From positions 27,608,001-27,672,000 of the forward strand of contig NC_135136.1 of NCBI RefSeq assembly GCF_051014445.1: a stretch of DNA of 64,000 nt, read 5' to 3'. Of this stretch, positions 22,206 to 34,556 are shown in pieces; position 1 is the first letter of the stretch; each line of letters starts with the position of its first letter. The position numbers and the translations under genes were made by a program. The notes beneath the pieces were generated by a model that was given only the letters and a program-made list of their open reading frames with translations, did not search any database and had not been told where the DNA came from. The DNA is from Colletes latitarsis. Lineage: Eukaryota; Arthropoda; Insecta; Hymenoptera; Colletidae.

Positions 22206-23360
22206 GACAATCACGATCAAACTGCGACAAATTGAGTTTTTGTTAAGCCGAAGCGAACTCCGGAAATAGAAAAGCTGGAGAAAATTCTGTGAAACGAATG
22301 TCCAAAGTGAATCAAATGCGATATTGGAACACGTGTAGGATATGAGATTTGAACGAAAACAATGAGATTTCGATAGTTGTCACAAAAAGGTATTAAAGGG
22401 TACAAAATTGAAAGACACAGGCTTGAGGATTATAGTTTTCTTTGGAATTAGGTCATTTCACGTGTTTACGTATACAACTATGCGAACTATTATACGAAAA
22501 ATATTTGATTTCATATGAGATTTTAGATTATACATTCTCTGTATTTAAGATTTGAAATACTACTCAAGAGTATTCAACACTTTACATGTTTAAATTGTTT
22601 TAAAAATGACCATGTGAAAAATAATATGATATTCCTCTATCGAATGAAATTTAAAGATAAAATTTTTATCTGTTACTATTTTAGAGATATTAACCTGACA
22701 TTAATTTTAGTTTATAAGTTAGCATGTACGTTTAATAATAGAATAAAAAGCACGACATACATAAAATGAGAATTCATATAACATGCTTTTATCTTTTAAA
22801 TAGAAGTATATTAAGTACGGATTTTAATTTTCAAGTTTCGCTCACGACTTTCCAAAGTGTTTTCGTTATGATAGATATAAGAAAAGGACCGCAACTTGTT
22901 TGCTAACAGATGTTTGTTCAACTAACAACAGGAGACACGACGTAGACTGATAGAATACTATGGAACTTGAACTAAACTGTACGGATTTGGAATTGATCCT
23001 CGACTAACAGACTGTAACTGAGACGGAACTGGAACTAAAATTGAACTTGAGCTGCAATGTTGCATTGGATTTTAAGGGCTTTGGAGTAGGATACAGTTAT
23101 AATACTGTGTTTCGAAACATGAATCAGAAGTTACCGATGCAAGATTCGGATGATATAAAACTTGGATGCAACAGGGAAAGTCTGACGTATGGTAAAAATA
23201 TTCAGTTAGAAAGATTGATACGAGGTTCATTCGATAAGTAAAGAAGCAAACGTTGTTTTAGTACAATTTCATTAATCTCGCGATTTACCTATTTTTCAGC
23301 GCAATTCCTTGCTACAATTATACATTTGCCAATTACTTCCAATCAGTCGATCGAATCAGA
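22206..23360. other. AT-rich stretch, no gene seen
   Basis: Mostly AT-rich sequence. Frames of 62 and 66 aa (22217-22405 minus, 23041-23241 plus) have no supporting features. The latter lies just upstream of the Jockey-type element. Confidence 0.6.
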
Positions 23361-24786
23361 CGTGTCTATTGTCGCTCGCGAGTGCTAGCACCTTAATAAC
23401 TTAGCCGCTGGCCGCTATCTTTTAAAAGATGGAGTTAGAAAACAGCCAACTTGAAGTGTCTTCTGAGTAAAATGGTAATAAATCCTACGCAAATGCTATT
23501 AAATACGAATACATCCACTAAAGATCAAGCTATAGATGGTATTAGTATCAAAGAGTATGCCTACGAAATTGGAAAACTAATCGGCAATAAGATTCACCTA
23601 ATACGTCTTCTAACCTCCAACTATAAATCTATAGAAATAAAAAATAACAAAATAGAAATAAAACCTATGCTGCAACTAGCACAACGCATCATTCTATCAA
23701 ATGTTTCTCCAATAATCCTCAACCCCAAATTAAAAAAATATATGCAAAACAGTGTCAGACTATATTAAAAAATAACGTACCTAAAAGCTGGTATAATTGA
23801 CTCAGAGTATTCGCATATATTAAGCTTCAGAAGACAAGTGTATGTAAGTCCAAACGATATCCAAAAAATAACTCATTCCTTTCTAATTACCTTAGATAAT
23901 ATCCAACGTTGAATTTTTACTACGTCAGACAAATTAAACTGCTACATATGTAAACAAAAAGGCCACACAGCAAATCACTGCTCCTACACATGGACACAAC
24001 GCAAACTCATGCTACACAAACACACAACGATGGGATAAACACGAGCACATCCACCAATATAGAGACATCTCATACGATTGAAGCAAAATCGTCGATAAAT
24101 AAGGACACAATGGAAATGGAACCATCAAACTTACTAGCAGAGACATCAATACTAAGTGAATTGCGAACATTGTTTAAAAATCCATCAAATTATGTCAACC
24201 TCAATGACATGGAATTCAAACCACCATTGCCCACTATAAGCAAAAAAAGTATCCTGCTGAAAAAAAAGACAAGCCCCATACCTCCGATTTATAACCATGA
24301 AAAAATAGAAGAAATGTTAAATCCAGCCAAACAAGAAATTGAACGCCCAGAAGCAGATTACATTTTAAATTATAATTGAAGGTTTTTATAGAAAACTCAA
24401 TAAGAGCAACTGACCCAATTAAAATAGCTAAAGAATTTACAGAGGACACACCCGCCCTAATAAAAATGTTGTCAAAAATCTATTCTTTCCTAAGAGAACG
24501 TAGTATTAAAAATCGAATGCATAGATTACAGAAAAAAACTAACCGCTAATCCACCATACGACACTACAAATACTACAGACTTGTCATCAGACACCGATAC
24601 TATATAAAAAAAACGAAAGAAAAGTAGACTACAATGTACAAAAATTAAAAAAATAATACAATAGAATATTAATGGTTTCTATAAACACTATGATCAACTA
24701 CAAATTATCCTTAAACAATACTTACCAGACATGATATGCCTACAGGAAACAAACGTTAAAAAACAGCAACACCTGTTTAAACCGTG
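23361..24786 (+). pseudogene. Jockey-type non-LTR retrotransposon, 5' part, decayed
   Basis: The probable 5' end is near 23361 (GTCTATTGTCGCTCGCGAG). An ATG at 23429 is followed after 13 codons by a stop. The nucleic-acid-binding ORF1 then continues in one frame from 23451, with stops at 23766-23768 and near 23910. It reads YSHILSFRRQVYVSPNDI and then the zinc knuckle CYICKQKGHTANHC (23940-23981, pattern C-X2-C-X4-H-X4-C). After a frameshift the frame 23990-24379 carries the low-complexity middle and C-terminal part. Another shift gives IYSFLRERSIKNRMHRL up to about 24550. ORF2 begins near 24655 with IIQ-stop-NINGFYKHYDQLQ and PDMICLQETNVK, the start of the endonuclease domain. It is cut at about 24786 by the next repeat. 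The known role is RNP formation and target-primed retrotransposition; this copy is dead. Confidence 0.85.
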
Positions 24787-25437
24787 GTTGAGACGGGCTC
24801 GTTCGGATATTGAAAGATTGTACGTGGTGTGCCGACTAATACTAAAGGTTCGAAGGACCACCCCTTTTTTAGGCGACTAACGAGACTAACTGTGGTTTTG
24901 CGTTATATTTAAACTCAACAAGGAATATACACGTGACCGAATCTACACGCAAACTGTATTGTAAGACGATCTGTACTAATTCTAAGAGCGATCTATTTGG
25001 TGTCTAAGAACCAAGTGGTTGTTTCTAGTGCAAGTGTTTGAATGCTAAGACGAAGTGGTTTGGTTCTATGCGAAAACCCAAGTGTTTGAAGGTCAAAAAC
25101 GAAGTGACGGCGTTCTGCCGTTTTTCCAAGGCGTTGGCCTTTTGCACCCCCTTCCACCAAGAGTTTCCGTGGCGGGAGTGCAACGATGCCAATGTAGCTT
25201 GGCGTCCAAGATGGAGGGTGCTAACGTTTGGCAACTCCGGGAATTTTCCACCGCGTGCGTCGGTCCCTGGGCCCGCGTGCAAAACTAACTACGAACAAGG
25301 GAGGCCCAGGTATACGAATCCGAGCATGTGAGGGCCATCCGACAATCCGCTGGGGTTGTAACAACTCTAACTTTGCCCATGCTGGCCTTGACAAAAACGC
25401 GATCTGTGTCATAAGCCTGATCGGCTTACCGAAGCCC
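24787..25437 (+). repeat. Dispersed 650-bp repeat E, copy 1 (LTR-like)
   Basis: It matches 60238-60898 along its whole length in the same direction. Shared blocks include GGCTCGTTCGGAT, CGTGGTGTGCCGACTAA, CGCCGTTTTCC-like text, GCAACGATGCCAATGTAGCT, ACAAGGGAGGCCCAGGTATA, ATGCTGGCCTTGACAAAAAC and CATAAGCCTGATC. Open frames within it (97, 77, 107 and 116 aa) overlap on both strands and are shadows of a GC-richer non-coding sequence. The size and single-unit form suggest a solo LTR, but I could not define TG...CA ends with a duplication. Confidence 0.6.
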
Positions 25438-27171
25438 AAATACCACCCATCCATGAAAAGTCGTACTGTGACGGCCACTGTATCGCCACTGCATCCTTGT
25501 CGTTGTGTGAATGGAATGCGTGCAAGGGTAACATTTAAGAACAGAAAGTAGAACAGAAATATGAAAAGCATTAAAGATTGTTAGAACAGTAAGAATCATA
25601 ATAAAACATGAGATTATGGCACTTGTTGCGACGTAGGGTGACGAAAGGAGGATGTTCTCATGTGCTATAAACTGTGATAGATTACTTTGAAAGAAGTCCA
25701 TAGTATGATTTAACATTAAACAAAACTTTACTAGCAACTTTAACATATTTGTACAAACATTGAAGAACTAGTAAGTTCTGGTTGAAATTGTGTGTATTTG
25801 TATGCTTGTTTGTAAAAGCCATATATAGATGAAGTATGGTTCTTCAACGACAATTTTTCAACGGAGCAATTTAAAACAGTGAAATTACACTCTGGATTTA
25901 GATTGATAGTGTTGGTTTAGAGGTTCAACTTTTCATAACTTTCTATAGTGAATTAAAGATGAACAAATACAGCACACTTCTTAACAACGCTCTCAAGGTC
26001 GAGAAAATCCGAAGTCGAGACTATTTCAATAAACTGGCACGCCCCAAAACCATCATTTTCGATCCCATACACCACCAAGCTATCCATTAATAAATTTAGC
26101 GGATGCATGTACACGAGCACCGGAATTGGCGGTCGGCGAAAAACTCATCGTTTACAAGTTTCCAGTCGGAAAAGCGATCGGTATGCGCGACCGTGTCTGG
26201 CAAGACGTTGTCGTGCATATAAAATACTCGCCCGGCGTTATCCCTAGCTCTATGTTCTCTTTCCATGCATCATCCTCTCTCATGCATCTCGCAATGCACA
26301 TTGGTTGCACATTCCGGTTGCAACGCGGTTCCTGGTAGAATTACGTGCTCCAGCTACAATAACGACGTTCCTGCTTAGTCGGTATTACTTATATTATGTC
26401 GGGGAGTTCCAAAGCTGTCTCTGTCTTGACTCAGCCCAGTTCTGCAACTGCAATTGCATTTTCGTTCCTTGTATGTGTCGCTCGCGCCGCGACAGATCTC
26501 AAATTATCTCCTCCACTTGGTTCCTTTTTTTCCGTGCCAATGAACTTCGACGACTACGCGCCACGCATGGTATTGTTCTCGCTATAAAGCTGATGCACGA
26601 CGTGAATTCAAAATTGTATTTAACCTCTTTCCAGACATATAATTTTCAAAAATTGTTAGTTCGTTTCTTTTTATAAATTACTTAGATATCTTATTTCGAT
26701 CTAACTGAAATGAAAACAAGTCTTTCTTTGTTTATAAGAATGACAAAAATAACATGAATGTTTAAACACGTATGTATATATGTGTTTATTGTTTTATAAG
26801 TTACGATAATGACTGAAACTTTAATATGGCATGGTATATTTTTAAGTCGTATAATACGATCATCTTTTTTGTTAATCCTAATATCTTGAGTTGGCTTGAA
26901 TGACTAGAACTTGTTTCTGGGCGTAATTGTTTATGCTTTACGAATAATAAATCTTAACTTTAGGCTAAACTAAAAATGGGTTTTTACCCTTCATTGTTTT
27001 GTGTATAATTTACGTAATTTTAATTTTGAAAATTAATTTTTAATTGTGTAATGCATATACATAATCCATATTGTAATACGTACATAAAATAAAAGATATT
27101 CTGGAACGAATTTACTTTTACAAAAGTACAAACATACCTGATAAAACTACCCTGTTATTTCATTCGATATA
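25438..27171. other. Non-coding stretch, no gene seen
   Basis: AT-rich sequence with a CpG-richer patch at about 26090-26590. The 123-aa frame at 26305-26676 and its neighbours show no motif or splice context that I trust. Confidence 0.5.
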
Positions 27172-28448
27172 CAGGGTGTTCGGTCAACCCTAGAAAAAAT
27201 TTTAATGGGAGATTCTAGAAGCCAAAATAACATGAAAATCAAAAATATCTATTTCTTGACTGAGGCTTCGTTAAAAAGTTATTAAAAAATTAAATTAAAA
27301 AATTTCAAATCATTCTGAAAAAATTATTTTCGGTTGCAGGAATCGATGACAATCACTTTTGGTCAATACACATATCCCCGAAATCTTACGCACCTTTGAG
27401 AAAAAAATTCTTCACCGAAAATATAATTTCTGACCAGAAATGCTTCCTCAAAATTTTATGCAAATGTTTCAAATATCATAACTTCTGAACGGATTAAAGG
27501 ATTTTAATGTTTCCAAAGGCAAACAATACGTATTCAGGTGAAGAATATGTAGAAATTCCAAGACTATAGAAAAAGTTGTTCCTTAACATCGTGAAGTGAG
27601 AAAAACCTCATAAAAATGATCCAATTTTCCAACAACCATAACTCCTACAATAGTGAATATGTGGGGTGAGTGGCCCGGTGTGCGTGCGTGCGAGCGACCG
27701 GGTCATGTTGCGACAGACCGGCGCCGGTATGTTTGGAAAACTCGAGTGACTGAGAAGGCGTGAATGAAGAGTGTTTAGAACTGAGCGATAGGAAAGTATA
27801 AATGTCTGTATGAATGTAATCCATGGACCCAAAAGACAGAGTGCAAGCGAGATGAATGCAAGGGGATGGACAAATACTTAAAGCGTGAATGTTCAGCGGG
27901 CGAGTTAGTTGCGGAGTCGCGTTCAGCGTTATACATAGTTCCTACGCAGCAGAAAATGTAATATTAGTTTAAATATAATATATATATATCCATCAACGCG
28001 TTAATGGGATTTAAACCTTCCCTTTCCTCGAGAATCCTACAAATATATTTCATTGAAATTTTGGGGGGAACGGGAGTTCATGGATACTTACAAAAAAAGT
28101 ATTAAACAACTTTTCTGTACAGCACCAATCAAATTTATTAAAAATGAGATACCAATTTTTAAGAAAAATCGACAGGGGCCTAAATTTTTCGACGTAAAAC
28201 AAAATTTTAAATCGTTCTGGAAAAACTATTTTCGGTTGCGGAGGTAAATTACAATCATTTTTGGTGAATAGACATACCCCTAAAATGCTGCGCATTTTCG
28301 AGAAAAAAATTCAGTACGTGCGGAACTTTAAACGTTAATAACTTCTTAACGAAGCCTTCATCAACAAATTGGTATTCTTGATTCTTGTCTTATTTTCGCC
28401 TCTAGTATCTCCCATTAAAATTTTTCCTAGGGGTGGTCGAACACCCTG
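27172..28448. mobile_element. Family A foldback element, copy 6, split by a solo LTR
   Basis: The left end is CAGGGTGTTCGGTCAACCC and the right end GGTGGTCGAACACCCTG, flanked by TA. It is a long form. It holds two internal modules plus the segment with ATAACTTCTGAACGGATTAA and the ATTTCATTGAAA block. It is interrupted at 27661-28041 by an LTR with a 5-bp target duplication. Confidence 0.8.
27661..28041. mobile_element. Solo LTR, 381 bp, AATAT target duplication
   Basis: The direct repeat AATAT at 27656-27660 and 28042-28046 flanks a block running from GTGGGGTGAGTGGCCCGG to GAGAATCCTACA. Removing the block and one repeat restores the family A sequence GTGAATATATTTCATTGAAA. The block contains a GTGCGTGCGTGCG run near its left edge, a TATAAATG near 27797 and an (AT)n tract near 27976-27988. 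No coding sequence is present, so it is a solo LTR by inference. Confidence 0.75.
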
Positions 28449-30060
28449 TATGTGTGTACTTTGTTGTAATTATCAAAAAATATAAAGGATATCTCTCGAC
28501 TATTAACTGTCGATATCAGAGAGTAAACGAATATTGTTTCTAATCTTTCTAAAACGTTCATTGGGTTTCCGTGAACGTTAACAATTACTAACTAGTTACC
28601 ATGCTTATGTTTAATTCGAATTCATGCCATCACTATTTAAATCTATTTAAGTACGTAATGTATTCATATCGCGTGCCATTAGGCAACGCTGCAATAATAT
28701 CGCCTGTTGACACAGTTGCCTATCGACTTACTGTTCCCGAAATGTCACCTGGATCAATAGTCAACGACCGAGCTTGAATACAGAACATGGCGTGACTCGT
28801 ACTACGCTTGAAAGCAGGTTGATTTTATATTAAAAGCTAACTGGAAAATCTACGAGAAAATCTGTCCATCCGAGTCTCCATTTGCAAGAAGATCGATTAA
28901 AAATATTCGGTCGACGAAAAGTAATCGACGAACCATTAGAATCATTTCATATCACGTTATATTCACGAAAGCAGTACAAGATCATTTTTCTTGCTACATA
29001 CTTGCACTATTAAAAATTGCGATTAGAAAAGGTAATCTTGAAATCAATTTCTTCAAACACCCTTTTTTTTTGAACTACTACTTATCACTCTTTACAAACA
29101 AACACATTTCATTTTTTTTTTCATTTTAAAGATATTATAGGATCTATACAACAAAAACTTTAGCAAATTATGATGTTAACTTTAAATAACTTTGCGATAA
29201 CTTCTTTCTAAAATACATGTTCTATTAAATGACTTATCCTACTGTCCAACAAATCAGAGAGTTGATCTTTCTATGCTCCATATGCACAATCACCGTAATT
29301 TCTTCACTCGAATACACTTTCAAAGTAAATTTTCTCCCAAGTAAAGTCTCTAATTAAAAACATTCGTGCCTTGTTCACATCTTTTTGAACAAAGAACATT
29401 CTTTCGTTTGTAAAGCGCATCCCTGTACTCTAACGAAAAGCGATCGCTTCAGTAACATAGAAGTAATGCAATTCGCTTTTATTAGCTATTCTGCGATTGG
29501 TAATTACTGAGGGTAATTCCCAAGAAGCCCAACACGAAATAAGTTTGCGATCCGTAATCGAATCAAACGAATGCCTTGCGGCGGATCCTACGTACTCCGT
29601 TAATTGTCATGTTGATATTACGGTAAATTTGGAATTCGGTTTGACGAGAAGCCGAGTAATTAGCCGTTGAATGTCGCGAGGCAGTTCCCCGAATGCGAGA
29701 TGCATCTTGTTTGCCTCCGGAGACGGTGTGCGCGCACGCGAGGGAGATTGCACTTTGACAAGCTGCTCGTGCTGGCACGAAGCGTGTCAGAGACACATAC
29801 TCCCAGCTAGGCGTGTTCGCCTTTCACACTCGGTAAAACCCCACGTCCTTTCATTACTTTTCAAAGCTTTTGCACGGAGATCCCTTTCCCTCGAATTGCC
29901 AACTAAATCAACTAATTTTCTTAAGGACCGATAACCCACCCTCACTGGGATCGATTGAGAATAAATTGAAACGTTTTCTTCCTATTTTCTTCAAAACAAA
30001 TAATTTCGAGTGTATAATAAAATAAGTTTGAGTGTGTAAAATAATAAAATATTAGTCTAC
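28449..30060. other. Non-coding stretch, no gene seen
   Basis: Mostly AT-rich sequence. Bases about 29540-29900 are richer in CpG and contain GTGCGCGCACGCGAGGG. Frames of 77-87 aa occur there on both strands without motif support. Confidence 0.5.
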
Positions 30061-30398
30061 AATCAAATATTGCTACACTACCAGTTACAGAAAATACGAA
30101 TTCACTGGTTCGATTATTCTCGTTTTACTTGGGTACAGATACTGATGAAAATATATAGATTGCATATCTTAACGCTATAAAAGAGGATGACTTAACAGAG
30201 ATAAATTTAAATATTCTTCAATAGATACTAATTTGTTTTGGTTATTTCTTCGAAACGAAAACGATCAAATATTACTATTACCAATTATAGCAAATATTGC
30301 ATATTGAAAATATATATTAACGCTACAGACGAGGATAATTTAACAGAGATACGTTTAAATATTCTACAATAGATACTAATTTGTTTTGGTTATCTTTT
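30061..30398. repeat. Two-copy tandem duplication, roughly 200-bp period
   Basis: Unit 1 (30061-30253) and unit 2 (30263-30398) share ATCAAATATT, then an ACCAGTTACAG/ACCAATTATAG block, TTAACGCTA, TAACAGAGATA and TAGATACTAATTTGTTTTGG. Unit 2 lacks about 55 bases of the middle. AT-rich and non-coding. Confidence 0.6.
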
Positions 30399-30402
30399 AA
30401 TG

Positions 30403-30740
30403 CAATACATTTCTTTGACGAGTTTCATATTCATAAAGAATAATTCTTATTGTGAATATTCTCGTTCTCTAAATATTCTTAACGTGTCTAGATCCTCCTT
30501 TAATAATTTCTGCGATGTAACGTTTATTGAGCTTGTTGCAGTGTAACAGTAAACTCATAAAGCCAGCGGATGTAGAGTCGCACCCTCCAAACATTCATAA
30601 ACAGTCGAGGTTTTTTGCTTACGACCTAGTGCCCCTAAGGCCGCTATTTAATTAGCAAATTTATTTAAATGCACATAGCAAAAGGAGGCAATCGGCTGTT
30701 TTTCTAAAGCAGGATTATTTTATAATCTCTCCGGAAGGGT
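30403..30740. other. Non-coding stretch, no gene seen
   Basis: AT-rich sequence between the tandem duplication and the Tc1-like relic. Nothing is recognised, and no left terminal repeat of the transposon can be found here. Confidence 0.6.
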
Positions 30741-31644
30741 TGACCGAAGGTAAGAAGTGACAAAGAATAGAATTCACGAAAAACTATATTTCAGAGTCTC
30801 CTAAATTTTGGCATAATGTCATATTTTGCGACGAAAGTAAATTTAATATTTGGGGCTCCGACGGTCGTCAAAAAATTTGGCGAAAAGCAAACGCGGAATT
30901 GAATCCCAAAAACCTGCATAGTACTGTTAAACATAGGAGCGGCCATATAATGATTTGGGGTTGTATTAGTTATCATGGTGTGGGTAAACTGCAGATTATT
31001 ACGGATACAATGGACAAAATAATGCATTTAAACATTTTAAAAGAAAATTTAAAGCAAAGTGGTCAAAAGATGGGGATCTTAGACGTTTTCCACTTTTACC
31101 ATGATAACGACTCCAAAAATAAATCGAGATTAGGGCAAGAATGGTTGTTATACAATTGTTCGAAAGTAAAGAAAACTCCACCTCAGTCTCCGGATTTAAA
31201 TCCTATCGAGATGGTGTGGAATATATTATATGTTAAAATACGTAAACACTCAGTTAGAAATAAAACTGAACTAAAAAACAGATTACAGGAGGAATGGCAA
31301 AAAATTGACATTAATTATTTAAAAAGAATAGTGGGATCAATACCAAAAAGACTTGCGGATGTTATAAAACAGAAGGGGTATCCCACTAAATATTAATTTC
31401 GTTAAGTTGGTAAATATAAAATGAGCGAATAATTTTGTGACGTAAAAAAGCGTAAATATTTGTTATAACTTGAATTTTTACAGTTATAAATCAAAACTTT
31501 TCAATTTTTTTTACGATTTTGTTACATTAAACTCTAAGTTATGCATATTCAAATAAAAAAGCTTTAAAAAATCCTTCGCTGACTGATTATTTCATTCATC
31601 TTTACCGCATTATCGACTGAGCGAATAATTTTGTGACCCACTTG
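30741..31644 (+). pseudogene. Tc1-like transposon, 5'-truncated, catalytic half readable
   Basis: A continuous frame runs from just after an in-frame TGA near 30769 to the stop at 31394-31396. It encodes FTKNYISESPKFWHNVIFCD, then ESKFNIWGSDGRQKIW, TVKHRSGHIMIWGCISY, FYHDNDSKNKS and PPQSPDLNPIEMVWNILYVK, ending KGYPTKY. These are the catalytic DDE region of a Tc1-like (DD34E) transposase: D in FCDES, D in HDND and E in PNPIE-type LNPIEMVW are all present. The DNA-binding N-terminal half and the left inverted repeat are missing. On the right, the motif GAGCGAATAATTTTGTGAC occurs twice (about 31422 and 31618), about 195 bases apart, and the element ends CCCACTTG at a TA. This is the IR/DR arrangement of some Tc1 elements. 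I treat it as dead because of the truncation. Confidence 0.85.
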
Positions 31645-31646
31645 TA

Positions 31647-32807
31647 TATGAGAATACGACGGATAAGAAGCTACAGAATCGGTAAGGAGATTGTATTATA
31701 ATTGACGCTCAGAAATAGAAATAGTAGTCTCGAAGATTTACCTACATAATTTATTGTAGTAAACCTTCCCTCCTATATTTTACACTAAACTTGTTTTACC
31801 GGAGAGAAACAAGTGTATATTAAAAACATCTTTTCTCTTCCGGAAGTACTTACCGGATTTTCTTGACATTTTGTTGGAAAAATTCTAAGTAAAATTTACT
31901 TTATTGTAACGGATGATTTTTTAAGCGTGTCCACGAGGTTGTCTTAAATTCCACCGGGCAAACTTTACTTTCCGGAACAAGAAATTCTAGAAAAATCTAT
32001 GTAACGCGCGACACGTTAATGTGAAAAACAAACTGTGCTGGGGAAAAAATTTAGCGAACGTCGAGTTTGAAGGGAACGCCATTCAGAGATCCAGTACAAA
32101 TAACAACTACGACAAGATTTAAGTGGAAAAATCGAGGAACGGTAGTCGTTGGATAACAAATTCAGGACCGATACGCTATCCACTTTGCAATGAATTAAGC
32201 AGAGAAGCAACGGCAAGGTTTTATTCCGACCGGGACGATCGTAGGAAATTAAACATCGATCGGGTTTCGGGGTTCGTCGCTTCTGCATTAAATTCGAAGA
32301 CGTTACGGCGAAATCGTATAATTCTCCCGTATAATCCATATATCCACTGCCTATCTATTCTCGGATTGTTATTCCCGACTCCAGTTCAAGCCGGAGTACT
32401 AAAATCGAGATATTGCGCCTTGTAAACCGACTATATCCCTCGGATGGATTATGTGCTAACTCAAGGAGCTTATGCGCTGACTTAATAATCCTTCTTGTAA
32501 ATCAGCCAGTTCTATTCCGTTCCAGTCATATCGTTTTCATATTTTATCGCCACTTTCTTTATTACACGACACCCCTTGGCGAAAGTATACGTTCGAACCA
32601 TTTTATTCGTTCCCGTATTCGCAGTACGTCGCTTTGGGGTTGGCATATTCATTACAAGAAGTATACACACAGTCGATTATCTCACTAATATTAGTGACAA
32701 ACTTACGATTCAATGACAATTTTAATTTAAAGTAGGGAATGCAAAGTCAATAATTCACCGATAGAACGAATAGTGGAGCTATAACTTCTTCAGACGTATT
32801 ATACATA
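31647..32807. other. Non-coding stretch, no gene seen
   Basis: Mixed composition, with somewhat CpG-rich sequence at about 32010-32420. Frames of 91-107 aa on both strands carry no recognisable motif. Confidence 0.5.
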
Positions 32808-34556
32808 CAGGGTGTTCGGCCACCCCTGGGAAAAATTGTAATGGTAGAATCTAGAGGCCAAAATAGGACGAAAATCAACAATACCAATTTGTTGATGGAG
32901 GTTTCGTTAAAAAGTTATTAACGTTTAAAGTTCCGCCCGTACTGAATTTTTTTCTCGAAAGTGGGTAGGATTTGGGGGGTATGTCTATTGACCAAAAATG
33001 ATTATAATTGACCCCTGCAACCAAAAATAATATTTCCAGAACGATTTGAAATTTTTTTTTTTCCTCGAAAAATTTAGGCACCTACCCACCCACCCCCTGT
33101 CGATATTTTTTAAAAATACGTTTTTGATTTTTAGTAATTTTATTTGACGCCCTACAGAGAAATTGTCTAATACTGTTTCTTAGGTACCCATGAGCTCTAC
33201 TTCAGAAAAAAGTTTCATTGAAATATATTAACTATTGTAGGAGTTATGGCTATTTGAAAATTCGACCATTTTTATAGGGTCTTTCTCACTTAAGGAATAA
33301 TTTTTTCAATAGTCTTGGAATTTCAATTAAAATGTCTTGAAAACATTAAAATCCTTTAATCCATTCAGAAGTTATGATATTTGAAACATTTGCATAAAAT
33401 TTTGAGGAAGCATTTCTGGTCAGAAATTATATTTTCGGTGAAGAATTTTTTTCTCAAAAGTGTATAGGATTTCGGGGACATGTGTATTGACCAAAAATGA
33501 TTATAATTGACTCCTGCAACCAAAAATAATTTTTTTAGGACGATTTGAAATTTTTTAATTTCGCTGTTACATATCATTCATGTATGGGACTGAAACGTTT
33601 GGTGGCTTGAGCGTTGACCCGATCATCTAGCGCACAACCTCCCGAACGGGATTGACTCATGCCGTATGTGAACACCCGGCCCAATTTCATTGCCTTATAC
33701 GGTAATGCCCGCCACTGTAAGGGCTCACTTTCCAGTATATAAGAGCCGCGTTTTCTTACTCTGGGAGCTCAGTTTTTCTCAAAACTTTTCGAGACGACGT
33801 CACTTTGACACTCGAAGCAAGATCGGGTTATAATCCCCTTCGAGCAACTATTCACCCTAGCGGTTCCAATTGTGAGTGTTCAATCGACTAATCGAGGAGT
33901 AGCTCCCGCGAACGCGCCGCGTAAAAGCCGATTTAAAACTCTCACCGTCGTGGCAACCTAGCAATAGTACCAGTTCTGTTAATATACCACTGTACTTGAG
34001 CATCGATCAGAATATATTCAAGTAGTTATCCTCACTTGCATTATTCACTTAATACAACCCTGAACCTTATTAATAGTAAGACGAGGGGTATCTCACGAAC
34101 CCGGTACACCTTTACCGCTGGAAGTGTACCATTACGACAGAACAAGATCCTAAAACTGCCTAAAAACCTACGTGGCTCCCAGGGTATAAAGCCCCTGGTT
34201 CGTCCGGAACTCCTTTCTCTCTTCCAACCATACCTAAAACCACCGGTCGAGTACTGCCCTCCACCGAATCCAGGATCTCGCGCTCGTAACATCGCCAAAA
34301 AATTTCAGCACCTACTCGAATTTTGTTCTCAAAAATGCGTAAGATTTCAGGGGTATGTCTATTCACCAAAAATGATTGTAACTGACCTCCGCAACTAAAA
34401 ATAATTTTTCCAGAATGATTTGAAATTTTTTAATTTAATTTTTTAATAACTTTTTAACGAAGCCTCAGTAAACAAATTAGTATTCCTAATTTTCGTCTTA
34501 TTTTGGCCTCTGGAATCTCCCATTCAAATTTTTCCCAGGGGTAGCCGAATACCCTG
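32808..34556. mobile_element. Family A foldback element, copy 7, split by a solo LTR
   Basis: The left end is CAGGGTGTTCGGCCACCCC and the right end GGTAGCCGAATACCCTG. It is a long form with three modules and the segment holding TTACGC-free text such as GAGCTCTACTTCAG and ATTCAGAAGTTATGATATTT. It is interrupted by a 727-bp LTR (33565-34291). Confidence 0.8.
33565..34291 (+). mobile_element. Solo LTR, 727 bp, TCGC target duplication
   Basis: It begins TGTTACATATCATTC and ends GCGCTCGTAACA, so the tips TGTTAC/GTAACA are exact inverted repeats. The direct repeat TCGC (33561-33564 and 34292-34295) flanks it, and removing it restores AATTTCGCCAAAAAATTT of the host element. A TATATAAGAGCC box lies near 33737, a plausible promoter of the former retrotransposon. 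The 120-aa frame at 34036-34398 runs out of the LTR into the foldback element and is not a gene. Confidence 0.85.

Noticed and set aside
25038..25571. Overlapping 97-116-aa frames on both strands
   Set aside because: They lie in repeat E, have shadows at 60507-60835 in copy 2, and the frames are not preserved between the copies as a gene would be.
30899..31396. Host gene of 165 aa
   Set aside because: The frame is the catalytic half of a Tc1-like transposase (HDND and LNPIEMVW blocks), and it continues upstream of the apparent start to an in-frame TGA near 30769.
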